In this document: one piece after another, positions 46,691-59,165 of the stretch
Position numbering within the stretch: the stretch's first letter is position 1
Layout: each line of letters opens with the position of its first letter
Assembly: GCA_963693085.1 (NCBI GenBank)
Contig: OY856412.1
Span: 1,059,666,244 to 1,059,730,243 of the forward strand
Direction of reading: 5' to 3'
Length of the DNA: 64,000 nt
DNA from: Alisma plantago-aquatica
Lineage: Eukaryota; Streptophyta; Magnoliopsida; Alismatales; Alismataceae
Translations under genes and position numbers: made by a program
Notes under the pieces: model-generated
Seen by the model: the letters and a program-made list of their open reading frames with translations, nothing else
What the model was told of the DNA's origin: nothing
Database searches by the model: none

Positions 46691-49479
46691 TTCTTTGGAA
46701 TTAGTTTAGATTAGGTTTTTCTAGGTTTATGTCATTTTGTTGTGTTTTGATGTGATTTCACATTCCTCATTGGAGATTGAGATCAAAGGAAAATAGTTCC
46801 CATCTCACATAGGATCTCATTTGAAGGAGGTCCAAACACTTAGGAATCACTCTCCAACTCCAAGAAACGAATTCATATGGCCTTAGCCCATTTTCTATAT
46901 GTTGAACCATCTAGATAGGTTTAGCTGATTGGGTGGTATTAATGTGCATCGACTGAAGGATTCATCTATATAGTAAAGAAATTTAGGGTCGAGATGATCA
47001 ATTAGCATGCTTAGATCTCAGCTTAACCCAACAAGAATATTTAACTGCAATGGGGTTGTTAGCCGACCAATTGGCATCATCAACCCCAACTGACACCCTT
47101 TGTTCAAGCTTTAAGAAAGATCCCAGATGACCACGAGTGGTTCACCCATACAATTGGGAACCACTCCTAAAAGAATTCTCATTAGAGAAATCAGATGATT
47201 GTCTAACTAAAATAGTTAATTTGTTGGACACAAAGCCACACATAAAATTACAAGTGAGATGACCTACTGGCCCACCCAACTAACTTATTTACTTTTTCAT
47301 CAAGAGTAAAATAAAATAATAGTCACAACCACTTGTCATGTGCATGGGTGGTCTCATCAACAATCATATAAATCAAAGGATGGCAATGAAGATGTGTTAA
47401 TTCACATTGGTAGAATTCTCTAACTTTTTCCTTACTCCAACAAGGTTAGACAAATGAGAAGAATAAACCACACCGACAACAAATGAGGTGCTCTCTAGTT
47501 ACTGCATCAGATCATCCATGTCTATAGATATGGAGCTAGTCTATCATAGACCATGAGTAAATTTCTTATCCTTGTCGTTATGATGGCTCTATTTGACATT
47601 GTCTTTGCTGTTTTATATCTTGCCATGAAAAGAGAGTAGTCTTCTCATAGGGACGTAGGGAGTAGCTCATCTACCCATGTTTATTACTCTATATTGTATA
47701 TGCAATTGTGAGGACATGTTTTTAGTTATCAATTGTTTTGTTCCTTTCAATATTGTTTGACCAACATATTATGCAATTATCATATTTTTGTTACTAATAA
47801 CTTTGGGATAGAAACTAGGATATTGATTGTATATTTGTACATGATAAGAACTCTATGTAGGATATTACCAAGGAAAAGCGTACTTGATCTCTAGGTACTG
47901 TGACAACGATAATTTGGCAATATTCCATTTTAATTCTGAAAGGAATTGAATTACGTATGGCCTTAGTATGTGTTTATACATGTTTGTGTCAATGTGGTAA
48001 GAGAGTGAACATATGTAGTAAAGGTGATATCCATAATCCATGGCTTGTTAATCATTCAAAACTTCCAGCTTATTTTGGATACTTTAATCTTTCAATTAGC
48101 TTACTCAACCAAATTAAATTTGTGTTCAATACTTGTTTTATATTTGTTAAATTGATCATAATATAATTCTAGGTTTTATATTCAGTGTTTCTCAATGGTA
48201 GATTAGAGAAGAATAACATTATTTCAATGCACAATCAACATATTCTAAACCACATTTTAGAAATAGGAATCACACATGTAATTATTCCATATTTTACCAT
48301 GTTATGAAACTAATAGTTCTAGTTCATAAACATAATATAATTTTTTAAACCAAGAGGAACTTTATAAAATAATTCTAGGGATTATCATTCACATAAATAA
48401 ATCTTCACAAAAAAGATATCTGAAAATGAACTAGATAGATTTCATGTGATTAAACTATAAAAGAGGAATGATATGGATGATATATTAACACTGTGTTGAC
48501 AATGTGGATTGGTTACAAGAGAACCCTTCTCCTTTATATGGGAGATGGTGTAAATGACTCTAAAGATTGCTAACCCAGATCGGATGTGATAACTTGCCAC
48601 ACATAATGACATTACTCAAATCTCATGCGTCGATCAAACACTAGTTAACCACATTACCAGAAAGGACACATAATTGAAACCAAATGAAATTTCAACATTT
48701 CATTTGAATGCTCACACAAAGGCCAAAACTTACATATATTTATAGCAAGTAACTTTACAAGAGTTTGGTGGCCTAAACCACACATGTATACAAAAGTATC
48801 TCTCCACTGCCTAAACCTATGTGTGCACGGATGACTATAGGACTCTAACCATGACCATACAAACCTCTCATCTCTTACACATTTCTTAACTTTGGCTCCT
48901 CACCACCAAACGTCTAACCATGTTGCTGGTCCCCGAAAAGATAGGGAAAATCATGGGGTGAGATCCCAAGTCCCAACTGTAATGATATAACAATTGTTGT
49001 AGCTGATTTCTTACAAGCAACTTATGTAATTAAATTAGTTAATGAAAGTAATCAAATAAGTTAGTGAACTATTTAGAGTTTATAATATTAAAAGCATCAA
49101 TAATAGTATAATTACAACTAACTGAGCATCTAAGAATAGAAATCACATATGATACTAGAAGTAAGAGAAAATCAGCGGTTATCATGCATTATGATTTGCC
49201 AAATAACCCTAATAGATATAGAGCATGGTTGGATTACATTTTTTATTTAGACTTGGGAAGTTTGAGCATACCACTCAAAGTACTAGATGACCATATGGAA
49301 GTCACAATTTCCCATGTATGAGATCTTAGAATGATCAAAATCCTAAAGATCTCTTTCCCTCAGTCCATATGAGTGAACAAACTATAGTGACACAATGGAT
49401 CAACCTACCAGTAGGGGCACAACATCCATCACCCTGAAAACCTAACTAGTCCTGGGTACATATGTCACAATACCAAAAA
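46691..49479. other. No gene; decayed repeat sequence
   Basis: About 48190-48440 is the same repeat as 1440-1720. The minus strand near 48940-48990 reads TTGGGATCTCACCCC followed by a pyrimidine run, a pattern often seen near the U5 end of Del-like LTRs. It could be another LTR fragment with an unclear boundary. Small open frames are not convincing. Confidence 0.35.
49462..49479 (-). promoter_or_regulatory. Degenerate primer binding site
   Basis: The minus strand after the LTR end GACGTCACA reads TTTTTGGTATTGTGAC. TGGTATCAGAGC would be expected, so the first six bases and the last match. This is weak support for an element interior to the left. Confidence 0.4.
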
Positions 49480-50072
49480 TGTGACGTCCCCGGATTTTCT
49501 AAAACTTAATCTGATGTGTGATGTCCAAATTGAAACCCTCACCTCAGTGAGAATCCCAATTTAAACACCCCACACCAGGCTAAGAAGAAGAAAATTGAGG
49601 GAGTCAAAAGGAACATACATCAGTAGCACATGTACATGAACAATAATAAAACCATACAACACATGTTCACCATTCAACATATAATTACAACATGAATTGT
49701 TACAACATTTGACATTACATATTGAACAACAAACTTCTACATATACATGTACTACCACTAACTATAGGATCTTAAAACAACACGTCCACCTATACATCAG
49801 CTCGCCACACAACTCTCACTATCCTGGATCTTCAAGAGCATAACCACAACCTAAACAAAAGATTACATGCGGTACACGTCAACACAATATTCAAGAATAT
49901 TATACTGAGTACGCCTATGTGTCTTTTATATACCTCTCATCATATCTTGGCAATAAGATAAAACTAATACTTGGCAGTAACATAAGAATATAAGAAAAGC
50001 ATATACTTGCACAAAGATGTTCATTAACAAAAGAGAACACATATTTTAAGCATGATTTCCATTATATCATCC

Positions 50073-50272
50073 ATGCATTTACTACCTGAGAGTTGAATGC
50101 ATTAAGACCTTTATGATCACTACCAAAGAGTTGGATCATATGTACAATGTGACCACTAGCAAAGAGTTGGGTCCAAGCACACTACCAAAGAGTTGGTGCT
50201 TCCATATGTACAACGTGACCACTACCAAAGAGTTCGGTCACTTCCAAGCACACTGCCATAGAGTTGGTGCTT
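50073..50272 (-). repeat. Six tandem hairpins, constant loop and varying stems
   Basis: Stem pairs: ATGCATT/AATGCAT (50073-50102), TATGATC/GATCATA (50112-50140), GACC/GGTC (50151-50173), AAGCAC/GTGCTT (50175-50201), GTGACC/GGTCAC (50215-50241) and AAGCAC/GTGCTT (50246-50272). Every stem is perfect. Loops 2-6 are all 15 nt and follow ACTACCAAAGAGTTG with 0-2 changes; the first is 16 nt and related. Stems differ in sequence while staying paired, as expected if the RNA structure matters. Confidence 0.85.
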
Positions 50273-52296
50273 TCATATAATGGAATAGATATATTATGTT
50301 TGATGTGTTCATAGAAATACATATGGAAATTCAAGCAACATATCATAAAAGATAATCAATTCAATCAATACCATATGCCAAGTCTGTACTACCATATAAC
50401 ACAAGCATAATGTATAATAAGCCAAGTAAGAGGTAATGGCGTACCTTCCAAAGAGATATCACAATCTATACCACATTCCTGATGTCAACCATATCTTTTC
50501 TAAACCTGATCAAGACAAGATCATATACTATCATCAGGCTCTTATCATCTTACATCTCATCTTAACCCTAATCGTATCCAGTTTAGGGTTTACTTAACTC
50601 ATTAGGATATTCTCATCATTACTTGCATTCTTGTCTTAGAATTATCATACTGATGTCATTTTCCAAATTTTGATTCATTATCTGAACATTATCTTCCATA
50701 GCATTTTTGTGCACATTAATTAACCCTAGGTTACACCATTAACCAAGATTAGGGTTTTAAACCATGTATTAAAGGTCAACTTCATATAACATGAATTAAA
50801 TGCATCGTCATGATCTCATCATTACATCTGAGGTTCCAAATATGGATATGAGCTTACTCTGTAAATTTCATCATTTATTGATCATTAATGTATTTTCTAC
50901 ATTTTCTTTTGGGTTATTAGCCATAATTATCCATATTGAGCATATTATATGATTTCGTGCATCATCATGACCATATCTGACATCATATGCATTATAAACA
51001 TGATTATAGACTTACGGACATTTTCTCATAATTTTATATCATCGCTTGATATTTATTATCCATTAAACAAGCATTACAAATCTTACATGATATCACTGTG
51101 ATTTAAGCATAAAAAGGTTGATATGATCATTTTAATGTGTTCTACTCATTTTTCTAAGAAAAATGGTATCTTGTTTGTATTTTTCTGATACTCAAGCTAA
51201 TTTCTACGAATTATCAAAGATCGGAACTTTTATGAGATATTTACCTTTTCAGACGAATCCCGTGTCGCCACGTGGCCTTCAGGTTTGGCACTGCTAATGG
51301 CCTTAGTCGGTCTGGTCTTCTTAGCTTAGACCCAGTTCACATCTCTTTCAGCCGGTCAGGGCTCTCTTTTCCTCCCTTCCTTTCTCACGCGCTCGCTGAG
51401 TCCCAGCGGGACTCTGTTTCACGCGGGCGCCGCCGTGCAACTTGGCTCCGGCGAGCAAGCAGCAGAGGTACAAGGATCCTCTACCACTACTAATGCCACG
51501 ATAGGCTTCAATGACTCAAGACAAACCTCCACGACTACTTTCCTCCCTAGGTTTGGCCATGGAGCTCCTTCTCCACTAGGGCGCCGCCGCCTGGCCTTGA
51601 TTGCGGCGGGACAAAGAGGCAAGCAATCTCCTCTCATCTTCGCGCCAGACTAAAGATCCGATAAGCTTTGCAGGGTCTCCGCGAACTCGTTCACCATCTT
51701 TGCTCACGGTGAGCAGCTCCAGAATCCATCCCCGAGCTCGGTTCTCATCTCCAGCTATGAGGAGCTCGTCGGGCATGGAAGTCTCCACAAAATCCACTGA
51801 AACACATGGAGTTGTCTCCTCTCGTCTCTTGCTTCCTTTTCCCATCTTCATATTCCTCCGAACACCCCTCAAACTCCTAGCTCCATGTTGCACTACCAGC
51901 TACCACCTGCTCAGTGCGGTGGAGAACCAGGTGATGCAGGGAGCTCGTTCTCCCTGCTCGCTTGGTCACTGACTACAAATGAGGAGTCATGGCATTCATA
52001 TGGATGAGCGGAGATCAACTGCTCACCCACACTCTACTCTTGTCCCACGGTCAGCATGCAGCCTGACTTCATGGTTGCTACCTTCGGTCAAGGCAATAAC
52101 CGCAAGGTTAGGGACAATACAAGGACCCTTGATATCTAATCCAATGGTGTGAGTGAGTCCCTCGCTTGAGCCCATCTGTGGCTTACTCAAGTTAAAGGTT
52201 CCAGCTGCCAGATCATCTATGGAGGGTTGAGATTTACCCATGCCGGTCCAGCCCAAACCAAGGGGCGCGTGACACTGATTAAAGCCCTAACTTAGG

Positions 52297-52306
52297 TATA
52301 TAAACC
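52297..52306 (-). promoter_or_regulatory. TATA-like box of the third Del-like LTR
   Basis: The minus strand reads GGTTTATATACC here, directly upstream of the GC-rich block, the same arrangement as in the Del-type LTR. Confidence 0.45.
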
Positions 52307-53222
52307 ATCAACCATGCACATTATTTCATAAATTTCAAAACTAAACAACTTCCCCTAGGATACTCCAATTCCCACCAAATTTTAACCATAGCTTCCTCAG
52401 AACGCGAGCTACTTTGTACACAAATTTGGTGACTGAACTCATCTATTAGACCATTCAATTAAATTCCTCAAAAGGGCATTAAAAGAGATGTCTTAATCAT
52501 TATGATATAAACATCAATCACCATCAAAAATTTACTAAAGCACTTGTAACACTTAAGATAACTCAACATGAGATAAAATCACTTATGTCATCAAACATTA
52601 AAGGATTCCAAAAGTCCACTCCATCACAAAAAACTAGGATATAAATCCTCAAATTCAAGATATGATTGTAGTTGTTCTTTATCATATAAAATATGATACA
52701 TAGACTGCATGACTCTCCATAACCTTCAAATCTGGATGATAGAGATAAACTTTCTCTACACCTACATATGCTTTATAATATATGATTGAGAGCTCCTTCT
52801 CACAATTTAAGTTGCTAAAAGGGTTACACGTTCAACTGCCTAGCAAGTTTTAAAACCAAGATAGTCCTACAATTATAGGGCACTACATAATTATAACTTC
52901 ACTTGATTACTTACATTGTTTCATATTTTGGGACATAATAAATAAAGTTACACATTACACACTTAGAATATTTCTGAAATAAATCATAGGTTGCAGATTT
53001 TGAAGTTATAGTAATGTATCAAACAGTTCCAAGTTACTCAATCATGGTATATCTAACCATCCTCAACCAGAAAAGGGATCAACTCATTATTTAAGGCACA
53101 TGTAAACCCAAATTGTCACTAAGACCATAACAGTAATAAATCCTTGTAGGAATTCAATTATAATCTAAACTTTTATAGGTAACTTCACAATGAATAAATA
53201 ATATTTATGTAGAGTTTTCACG

Positions 53223-54216
53223 ATGACTGGAGCAGCGAACAGAGGGGCGATTGAGGGGGTGAATGTTGAGCTGACGATGGAGCCTGACCCTCCAGATCCC
53301 ACTGTGGAGATAGCTTCTGGAGTCCGTAATCCTATGTTGGGAAGAGTCACAGTAGAAAAATCTTCTAATCAGTGGTCATATCTATTCAAGAAGGATAACA
53401 TTGGACCGGTGAATCTAACTAATGGAGATCAACCTTGTGGATGGTAAGCTTCATTATCTGAAAGGGGTTGTGGAAAGGAATGATGCTAGATGGAGTAAAA
53501 CCACAATAGGGTATGTGGTAGGTTTGAAACCACATTGGTCGGAGCTTGCTCATCATCTAGCTCTAATCTGGAAGGTTAAAGGGACAATCAAAGTCAGATC
53601 CAGGGGCAGAGGATTTTTCATAGTCATATTTAACAGTGATGAAGAACTTGTGACAACTATGGATGGTGGCCCATGGTTTGTCGGAGGTAAACCAATGATT
53701 ATAAAAAAATGGGAATGTGGGGAGCCTTTGGAGAAGTTAAAACTCACAGAAATTTCAATCTGGTTGAAGATATACAACTTACCGTTAGAACTCTGGGATT
53801 TTGTGATGTTCAACTATATTGGTTCTTATCTGGGTAGACCCCTGTGCCCTAACAGATTCACTGCTGAGTTCTATAGATTTGAGTTTTCCAGATTACAAGT
53901 CCTCATTCCCATCGATTTCTCCTTTCCTAAAGACCTTCAAGTTGTTTCTGAAGACGGGCATTGTGATACCATTGATTTTGAATCTGAATGGGATCCAAAA
54001 AGGTGTTTAGCATGTGGCCTGTTTGGTCATGAATCCTTGCTTTACGGTTTGCCTACTACAAAGGGAGGTTTACCAAAAAAAATGAAGAAGATATGGAAGC
54101 CTAAAGGTCCACAAACTGAGGAGGAGACTAATATCTTTATTGACACAGAGGAAGAGAGGATACTCTTAATATTCCAAAAGGGAATGATACTACAACTTCA
54201 TCTATCTCTGAGGTAG
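53223..54216 (+). pseudogene. L1 LINE ORF1, DUF4283 and zinc-knuckle protein
   Basis: RNA-binding protein of the LINE particle. 53223-53447 is the Pro/Asp-rich N-terminus. A frame change near 53425 leads into 53422-54216, which holds the DUF4283 domain: RWSKTTIGYVVGLKP, LALIWKVKGTIKVRSRGRGF, MDGGPWFVGGKPMIIKKW, and ISIWLKIYNLPLELW. A CX2CX4HX4C-type knuckle follows (CLACGLFGHESLLY), whose last Cys is changed to Tyr. The frame closes at 54216, before the usual Ser/Pro-rich tail, which continues in another frame to about 54480. Confidence 0.85.
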
Positions 54217-54496
54217 TTGAGAGTGATTTGGATATTGGGGATAACCTGGTTACTCCCATTCCATCCCATGTTCTATCTCCTGAAGCCCCTTGGGAAACTA
54301 ATAAGAAAGGTTCTAAATCGCCTCCTAGGATGATTCCTAAAAGTTCAACATGAAAGATTCCTGAGTAAGTGAACAAGTATTCCCCGCTTTCAAGTCTTGC
54401 CGATAATGCTTACTTGGTGGAAGGGGAAATAGTACATCAAGTTATTGATGGTGGGTCCAAAATCATTCTACTTCCTAATGGTTAAACCCTTTACAA

Positions 54497-55289
54497 TTGT
54501 TTTTTTGGAATGTGAGGGGAGGAAGTAATAAGATACCTCACATTCATAAGGAAATGGAGAGAGTTAAGGTGGACATTTTCATTATCCTAGAAAGTAGAGT
54601 TGGTAAAGATGAAGTTCATAGTTTTGTCAACAAGATTCTTCCTGGAGCTAGATTTGTTGAGAATTCAAATTTCTATTCATATACTAGAATTCTAATTTTG
54701 TGGAGGGATAAGGACATTAATATCATGAAAGATTCTACAAATGAACAAGTCATTCACTATTCTGTTACCAAGGATTTGTTACAGTTCTCTTTTTTGGCTG
54801 TGTATGGGGCTAATAAAGATGCTGATAGACCTCATCTATGGGATTACTTGTTGGAGTTCTCTACTTCCAAACCATGTAACTGGTGTGTTCTAGGTGATTT
54901 TAACTCTGTAAGATTTTTAGGTGACAAGCAGGGAAAACAACCACCTACGAATAGAAGTATGAGAGACTTCAATGCAGTTGTTGCTAAGAAGTATGAGAGA
55001 CTTCAATGCAACTGTTGCTAATACTAACTTGATGGAGTTGGTTACTAAAGGATATTTTTTCACTTGGGATAGTCATAGTAGATCTGGTAAGAGCACATTA
55101 TCGAGAATAGATCATATCTTTTGCACTGATGAATTTCTCTCCTCCTTCCCTTACTGTTGGGTTGAAGTTGTTTTCTCCTTGTTCAGTGATCATAAAATTT
55201 TGGTTTTGAGGTTGGATGCGGAAAAGAAATTACCCACACCCTTTCGGTTTATTAAAGCTTGGGTTAATCAAAATGGTTATAAGAAGTGA
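54497..55289 (+). pseudogene. L1 LINE ORF2, AP-type endonuclease
   Basis: Nicks target DNA to prime reverse transcription. Visible motifs are FFWNVRGG, then IILESRV in place of the usual ETK, SFLAVYGANKD, and WCVLGDFNSVRF with the Asp-Phe-Asn pair. Then come FFTWDSHS, RIDHIFC and FSDHKILVLRL with the final Asp-His. A 34-bp tandem duplication at 54955-55022 shifts the frame between GDFN and RIDH, so the domain is split over 54497-55021 and 54972-55289. The ORF uses a non-ATG start in this copy or begins upstream. Confidence 0.85.
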
Positions 55290-57100
55290 TTAAAAAGGCT
55301 TGGCAGAGGACTGATGTCTCTGGCACCCCAATGTTCAGAGTCTATAGAAAGTTACATTTGGCTACTGTCGAACTTAAAAAGTGGAACAAAGAAGTTGTGG
55401 GAGACATTATCTTGAAAGCTAAGAACCTTGAAAATAATGTGTGTTCTTTGCAAAAAGCTACTGAAGCTGATCCTAATTAAAATGCTTTACAAATTGCTCT
55501 TACTGAAGCAAGAGAGAATGCAATCAAAGCTGAAAGAAATGAAGAAATTCTTATTAGACAGAAGAGTAGAATTCAATGGCTTAAGTTGGGAGATAAAAAC
55601 TCAACGTTTTTTTATGCCTCTCTTAAGTTGATAAGAATATATAATTCTATTAATGTTCTTGTTGATGAAGAGGGAAATTGATTCATGAAGTTGACCAGAT
55701 AAGGGAATGTGTTAAAAATTTCTATGAAAATTTGTTCCATGATACTTCTAATGAATATGTGAAGTTGAATGAAGAGTGGGTTCTGCCTTCCATCTCTGCA
55801 AAACAATTTGATGAATTAAGCAGGTTGTGATGACTACTGAAATTGAGAATGTGGTGAAGGCCATGAAGGATGATAAGGCACCAGGCCCCGATGGTTTTAA
55901 TGCTATTTTCTTCAAATCCTCTTGGACATTATTAGTGGGGACGTTATTGCTACTGTTAAAAGCTTTTTTAGTTCAGGTGAACTTCTTAAGGAATGTAATA
56001 GTATGCGGATTACTTTGATCCCTAAGGTGCATGGAGCTAGTCAGCTGAAGGATTTTAGACCTATATCCCTTTGTAACTTTATATACAAAATTTTTATGTA
56101 AATCATGGCTAACAGAGCTAAATTCATTCTTCTATATCTCATTGATCAAAGTCAAGTTGCTTTTATTAATGATAAAAAGATAGGTGATGCCATTATCTTG
56201 GAAAATGACATCTTGAGCACTTTTATAGGTAATCAGAGAAATAAGTGTGTCAAAGATGATCTAGCTAAGGCTGATGATACTGTTAGAAGGGATTATATCC
56301 TCTTTCTTCTTGGAAAAATGGGTTTCCCTCAATGTTGGATTGATTGGGTCAAAGTTACATTTTCTTCAGCTTCTTTTAAAGTTCTAGTAAATGGTCGCCC
56401 TTCTGACCAGTTTACTGCTTCTAATGGGGATAGACAAGGTTACCCTTTATCTCCTTTCTTGTTTGTAGTAACCATGCAAGGTTTTTCTTTGATTATTAAA
56501 GCTGTTGTGAGCAAGGGTCATCTAACTCCTATATATGCATCTGAGAAATTGGGTGTCTCACACATCATCTTTGTAGATGATTTACTTATTTTTACAAAGG
56601 CTAATGATAAACGTGCAGAGTGTTTAAAGAATGTCTTGAATACTTTTAGTGTGATTTCTGGTCTGAAACTAAACAATGTGAAGAGCCAGATCTTCTTAAG
56701 AAAAAGTGTCCAAGCCAACAACATATGTTCCATTTTAAACATTGAGGTGGTGTCTCTGCCAGTTAGATACTTGGGCTTACCTTTGTTTATTGGAAGGCTT
56801 ATAGAAAATCTTTGATCTCCTATTATTGATAAAGTGAAAAGAAGATTGGAATCGTGGAAGGGGCGTTTTCTATTGCAAGCAGGAAGTGTGGAGCTGGTTA
56901 TCTCCACGTTATCAGCTTACATCATCTTTTGGTCTTTTGCCTTTCCCCTCCCTAAATATGTTATTAAGGAACTTGAATAACTTATGAGGAGGTTCATTTG
57001 GAGTGACACAGAAGATAGTAAACACTTGCACACAGTTTCTTGGAAAGCTATTTGTATGCCTAAAGATGAAGGGTGATTGGTGTAAGATCCTTGGAGGATT
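55290..57100 (+). pseudogene. L1 LINE ORF2, reverse transcriptase
   Basis: A linker at 55286-55631 carries the helix-rich region after the endonuclease (FRVYRKLHLATVELKKWNKE). The enzyme then reads IENVVKAMKDDKAPGPDGFNAIFFK (55827-56018). 56105-56815 holds QVAFINDKKIGDAIIL, KADDTVRRDYI, VNGRPSDQFTASNGDRQGYPLSP and the active site SHIIFVDDLLIFTK (about 56560-56600). It continues with SGLKLNNVKSQIF and PVRYLGLPLFIG. The thumb follows to about 57080 (LESWKGRFLLQAG, MRRFIWSD). Expected RQGDPLSP has Tyr for Asp, and FADD has Val for Ala. There are several stops. Confidence 0.85.
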
Positions 57101-57263
57101 GGTCCAACATCGGGCTCATTAAAAATGTGTGGAACTTAGCTACTAACAAGGAATCACTTTTAGGATACACAAGAGGTATGTAAGGAATGAATCTATTTGG
57201 TCGTGCAAGACCAGGTATAATTCATAATGACTATGGAGAAAATTTCTTAGCCAGAGAAACATC

Positions 57264-58001
57264 TTGTTGAATGAGATTGATTTTTGTTTGGGTGATGGTA
57301 ATCACTTCCTCTTATGGAGGGACCCCTGGTTTAGGGGTAAAAAGAAGTTAGTTGACATTCTTGATTTTCAGTATGTCTATAGACTGGGTAAAGCCGTGAA
57401 TTGTAAAGTCAATAGTTGCATAGAGTATGGAGTTTGGTCCAGTTTTGATTTCAGAGGTGCTGATATTTTCAATGATATTCTGAGTAAATAGGCTTCCCCA
57501 TCTACTAAAGATGATTGTGTTCATTTCAAAGGAAAGGATACTCTGAGTCTGAAAGATGGGTAGAATATGGTTAGGAAAAAACACCCTAAAACCCTTTGGT
57601 CTCATTGGGTTTGGTCTTCGAAGATTCCAAGGAAACATTCTTTTCTGTTATGGAAATTTTTTCTGAGAAAATTACCCACATTGGACTATTTGCAAAGAGT
57701 AGGTTACAGTCTTGCCTCAAGATGTACCCTTTGCAAGGATAGTGTAGAAGATATAGTTCTTCTATTATTTAGTTGTGATTTCTCTATTGCTTTATGGAGA
57801 TTGTATGAAGGAAGATATGGTCATTTTCCAAAATCTGCATCTGATCTTCTGTCTCTGAGGAAGGAGGATAAACTCTTGGCTATCCTGCTCATTGATGGCT
57901 TCTGGAGAGAACACAATGGAAGAATTTTTGTGGGCTTCAGTAGAGATTTTGGTTCAGTTTGGAATAGATGTATATCTATCCTTTCTGATATGCATAGATA
58001 G
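57264..58001 (+). pseudogene. L1 LINE ORF2, C-terminal region with zinc-binding domain
   Basis: 57264-57491 reads FCLGDGNHFLLWRDPWFRGKK, the GDG...W.D.W segment found after plant L1 reverse transcriptases. 57567-58001 holds the zf-RVT domain: WVWSSKIPRKHSFLLWKFFLRKLPTLDYLQRVG, then CTLCKDSVEDIVLLLFSC with the Cys pair. The first His-type ligand after ED appears changed. Confidence 0.82.
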
Positions 58002-58148
58002 TTACCTTAGTTTCTTTTTTCTCATTTGATGTATAATTCATTTTGTTTGTTCTTTACAAACTATTGTCTACTATTTTGGAAGTTCACCAGTTTTGTTTTT
58101 TTGGATATGAGTAAAGAGGCACAACACCCTATTTCCCACTAAAAAAAG

Positions 58149-59165
58149 ACTGCACCCAAAATTTTAGATTAAAACTCTACAAGATGTATAAGTTATGTTA
58201 TTTCAACATTTCTATGTACAAGGAATAAATCCTAGCATATACGAGCTACCTTTGATACTAGGATTTTGTCCAAATACAATAAATAACATAAACACTAGTA
58301 AAAGCCTTAGAATCATTACCAAACTCTCCCAAAATAGTAAGGAAAGGTAGATTGGTCTATATACCATATAATGGCTTAGAACATCACACAAATGACATTT
58401 AGGGATATTTACATTTGCATTTAAAATTTCAATTCTTCCATGCTTAAAAGTACTCACTATATAGAAAAAATATATTTTGGTTTTAAGGAAGATGTGAATG
58501 TTCATATCTCAATATAACTTACACTGAACGGCCTATAAAAGACCATCTTTTAGCATATTAAGGGTTTTAAAAGTAAGATTACTGTTATGGGTGTAAAAAT
58601 TAGGTAAGAAATAAATTAAAGGTTATATCACTCGCCTCAAGGTGAAGAAAAACATTTAAACAATAAGAAACCTTGTAAAAGAGAAGCCAATGTTTAATCT
58701 TTATCCTCTGAAAGTCTCGAGAAATATTCTTTATCCAATAATAGGGTGTATTAAGGCAAAGAGAGAGTAGAAAGAAGGATCCTTTAACCATATGCACAAG
58801 TTTCTAGCTTGTAGCATCATGGATTTCATTAATGGTAGAGGAGAGAACGGGAAAACAACCATAAAAGGGTTGGGAGAGAAGATTTTACATGTATAGATCA
58901 AGAAACTAGGCTATAAAAGCTTAGATCCATCCTAGCAAAACTATATCCAAGGTATGCATCAACATGCATTTACAATCTTGTAAGATTTTTGTCTCTTGGA
59001 GGTCTTTCTGTCATTTATTGATGGTTTGTTATTGGTCTATGGAAACAACAAGGAGTTGGATAACAAGTTCATTATATGGAAGTGGGTTGGGATATTTATA
59101 ACTGTTATTTAAGAGAAAGAAAGTTAATGGACCTAAAGTAGTGTTTCTATCAATCAAAGGGCCAA
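58149..59165. other. AT-rich sequence without recognisable genes
   Basis: Follows the LINE poly-A. It may continue the U3 of the interrupted LTR (49480-53200), but without its other copy I cannot show this. No coding motif was found. Confidence 0.3.

Larger units (their letters stand above)
49480..53200 (-). repeat. Del/Tekay-like LTR, interrupted by L1 LINE
   Basis: The left edge is TGTGACGTCCCCGG, the reverse of the usual Del LTR end GGGGACGTCACA, followed by a degenerate primer site. The internal order repeats that of the Del LTR at 38447-41877. AT-rich U5 comes first, then a hairpin array 590-800 bp from the edge (50073-50272), TTAGGGTTT-rich sequence (50560-50760) and a GC-rich block (51270-52260). 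A minus-strand TATA follows at about 52297-52306, then AT-rich U3. The right edge is not seen, because the L1 LINE starts near 53200 and I could not find the continuation after 58148. Open frames in the GC-rich block are not genes. Confidence 0.55.
53223..58148 (+). mobile_element. L1-type LINE, near full length but inactive
   Basis: ORF1 (53223-54216) and ORF2 (54497-58001) are followed by a short 3' untranslated region ending in a run of seven A at about 58142-58148. It has no LTRs and its domain order is that of plant L1 elements. The 5' untranslated region is short or missing, and I found no target-site duplication. It lies in the U3 side of the Del-like LTR. The two ORFs carry several frameshifts and stops. 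Confidence 0.85.

Noticed and set aside
50073..50272. CRISPR-like array
   Set aside because: Repeats are 15-nt loops inside variable hairpins with irregular spacing in a plant LTR. There are no uniform direct repeats and spacers and no cas genes.
51272..51972. Several 70-120 residue open frames in the GC-rich block
   Set aside because: They overlap on both strands, lack domains, and occupy the place of the GC-rich leader seen in the other Del-like LTRs.
53206..58172. GTAGAGTTTT before the L1 LINE and AAAACTCTAC after it as a target duplication
   Set aside because: The two are inverted, not direct, so they cannot be a target-site duplication; probably chance in AT-rich DNA.
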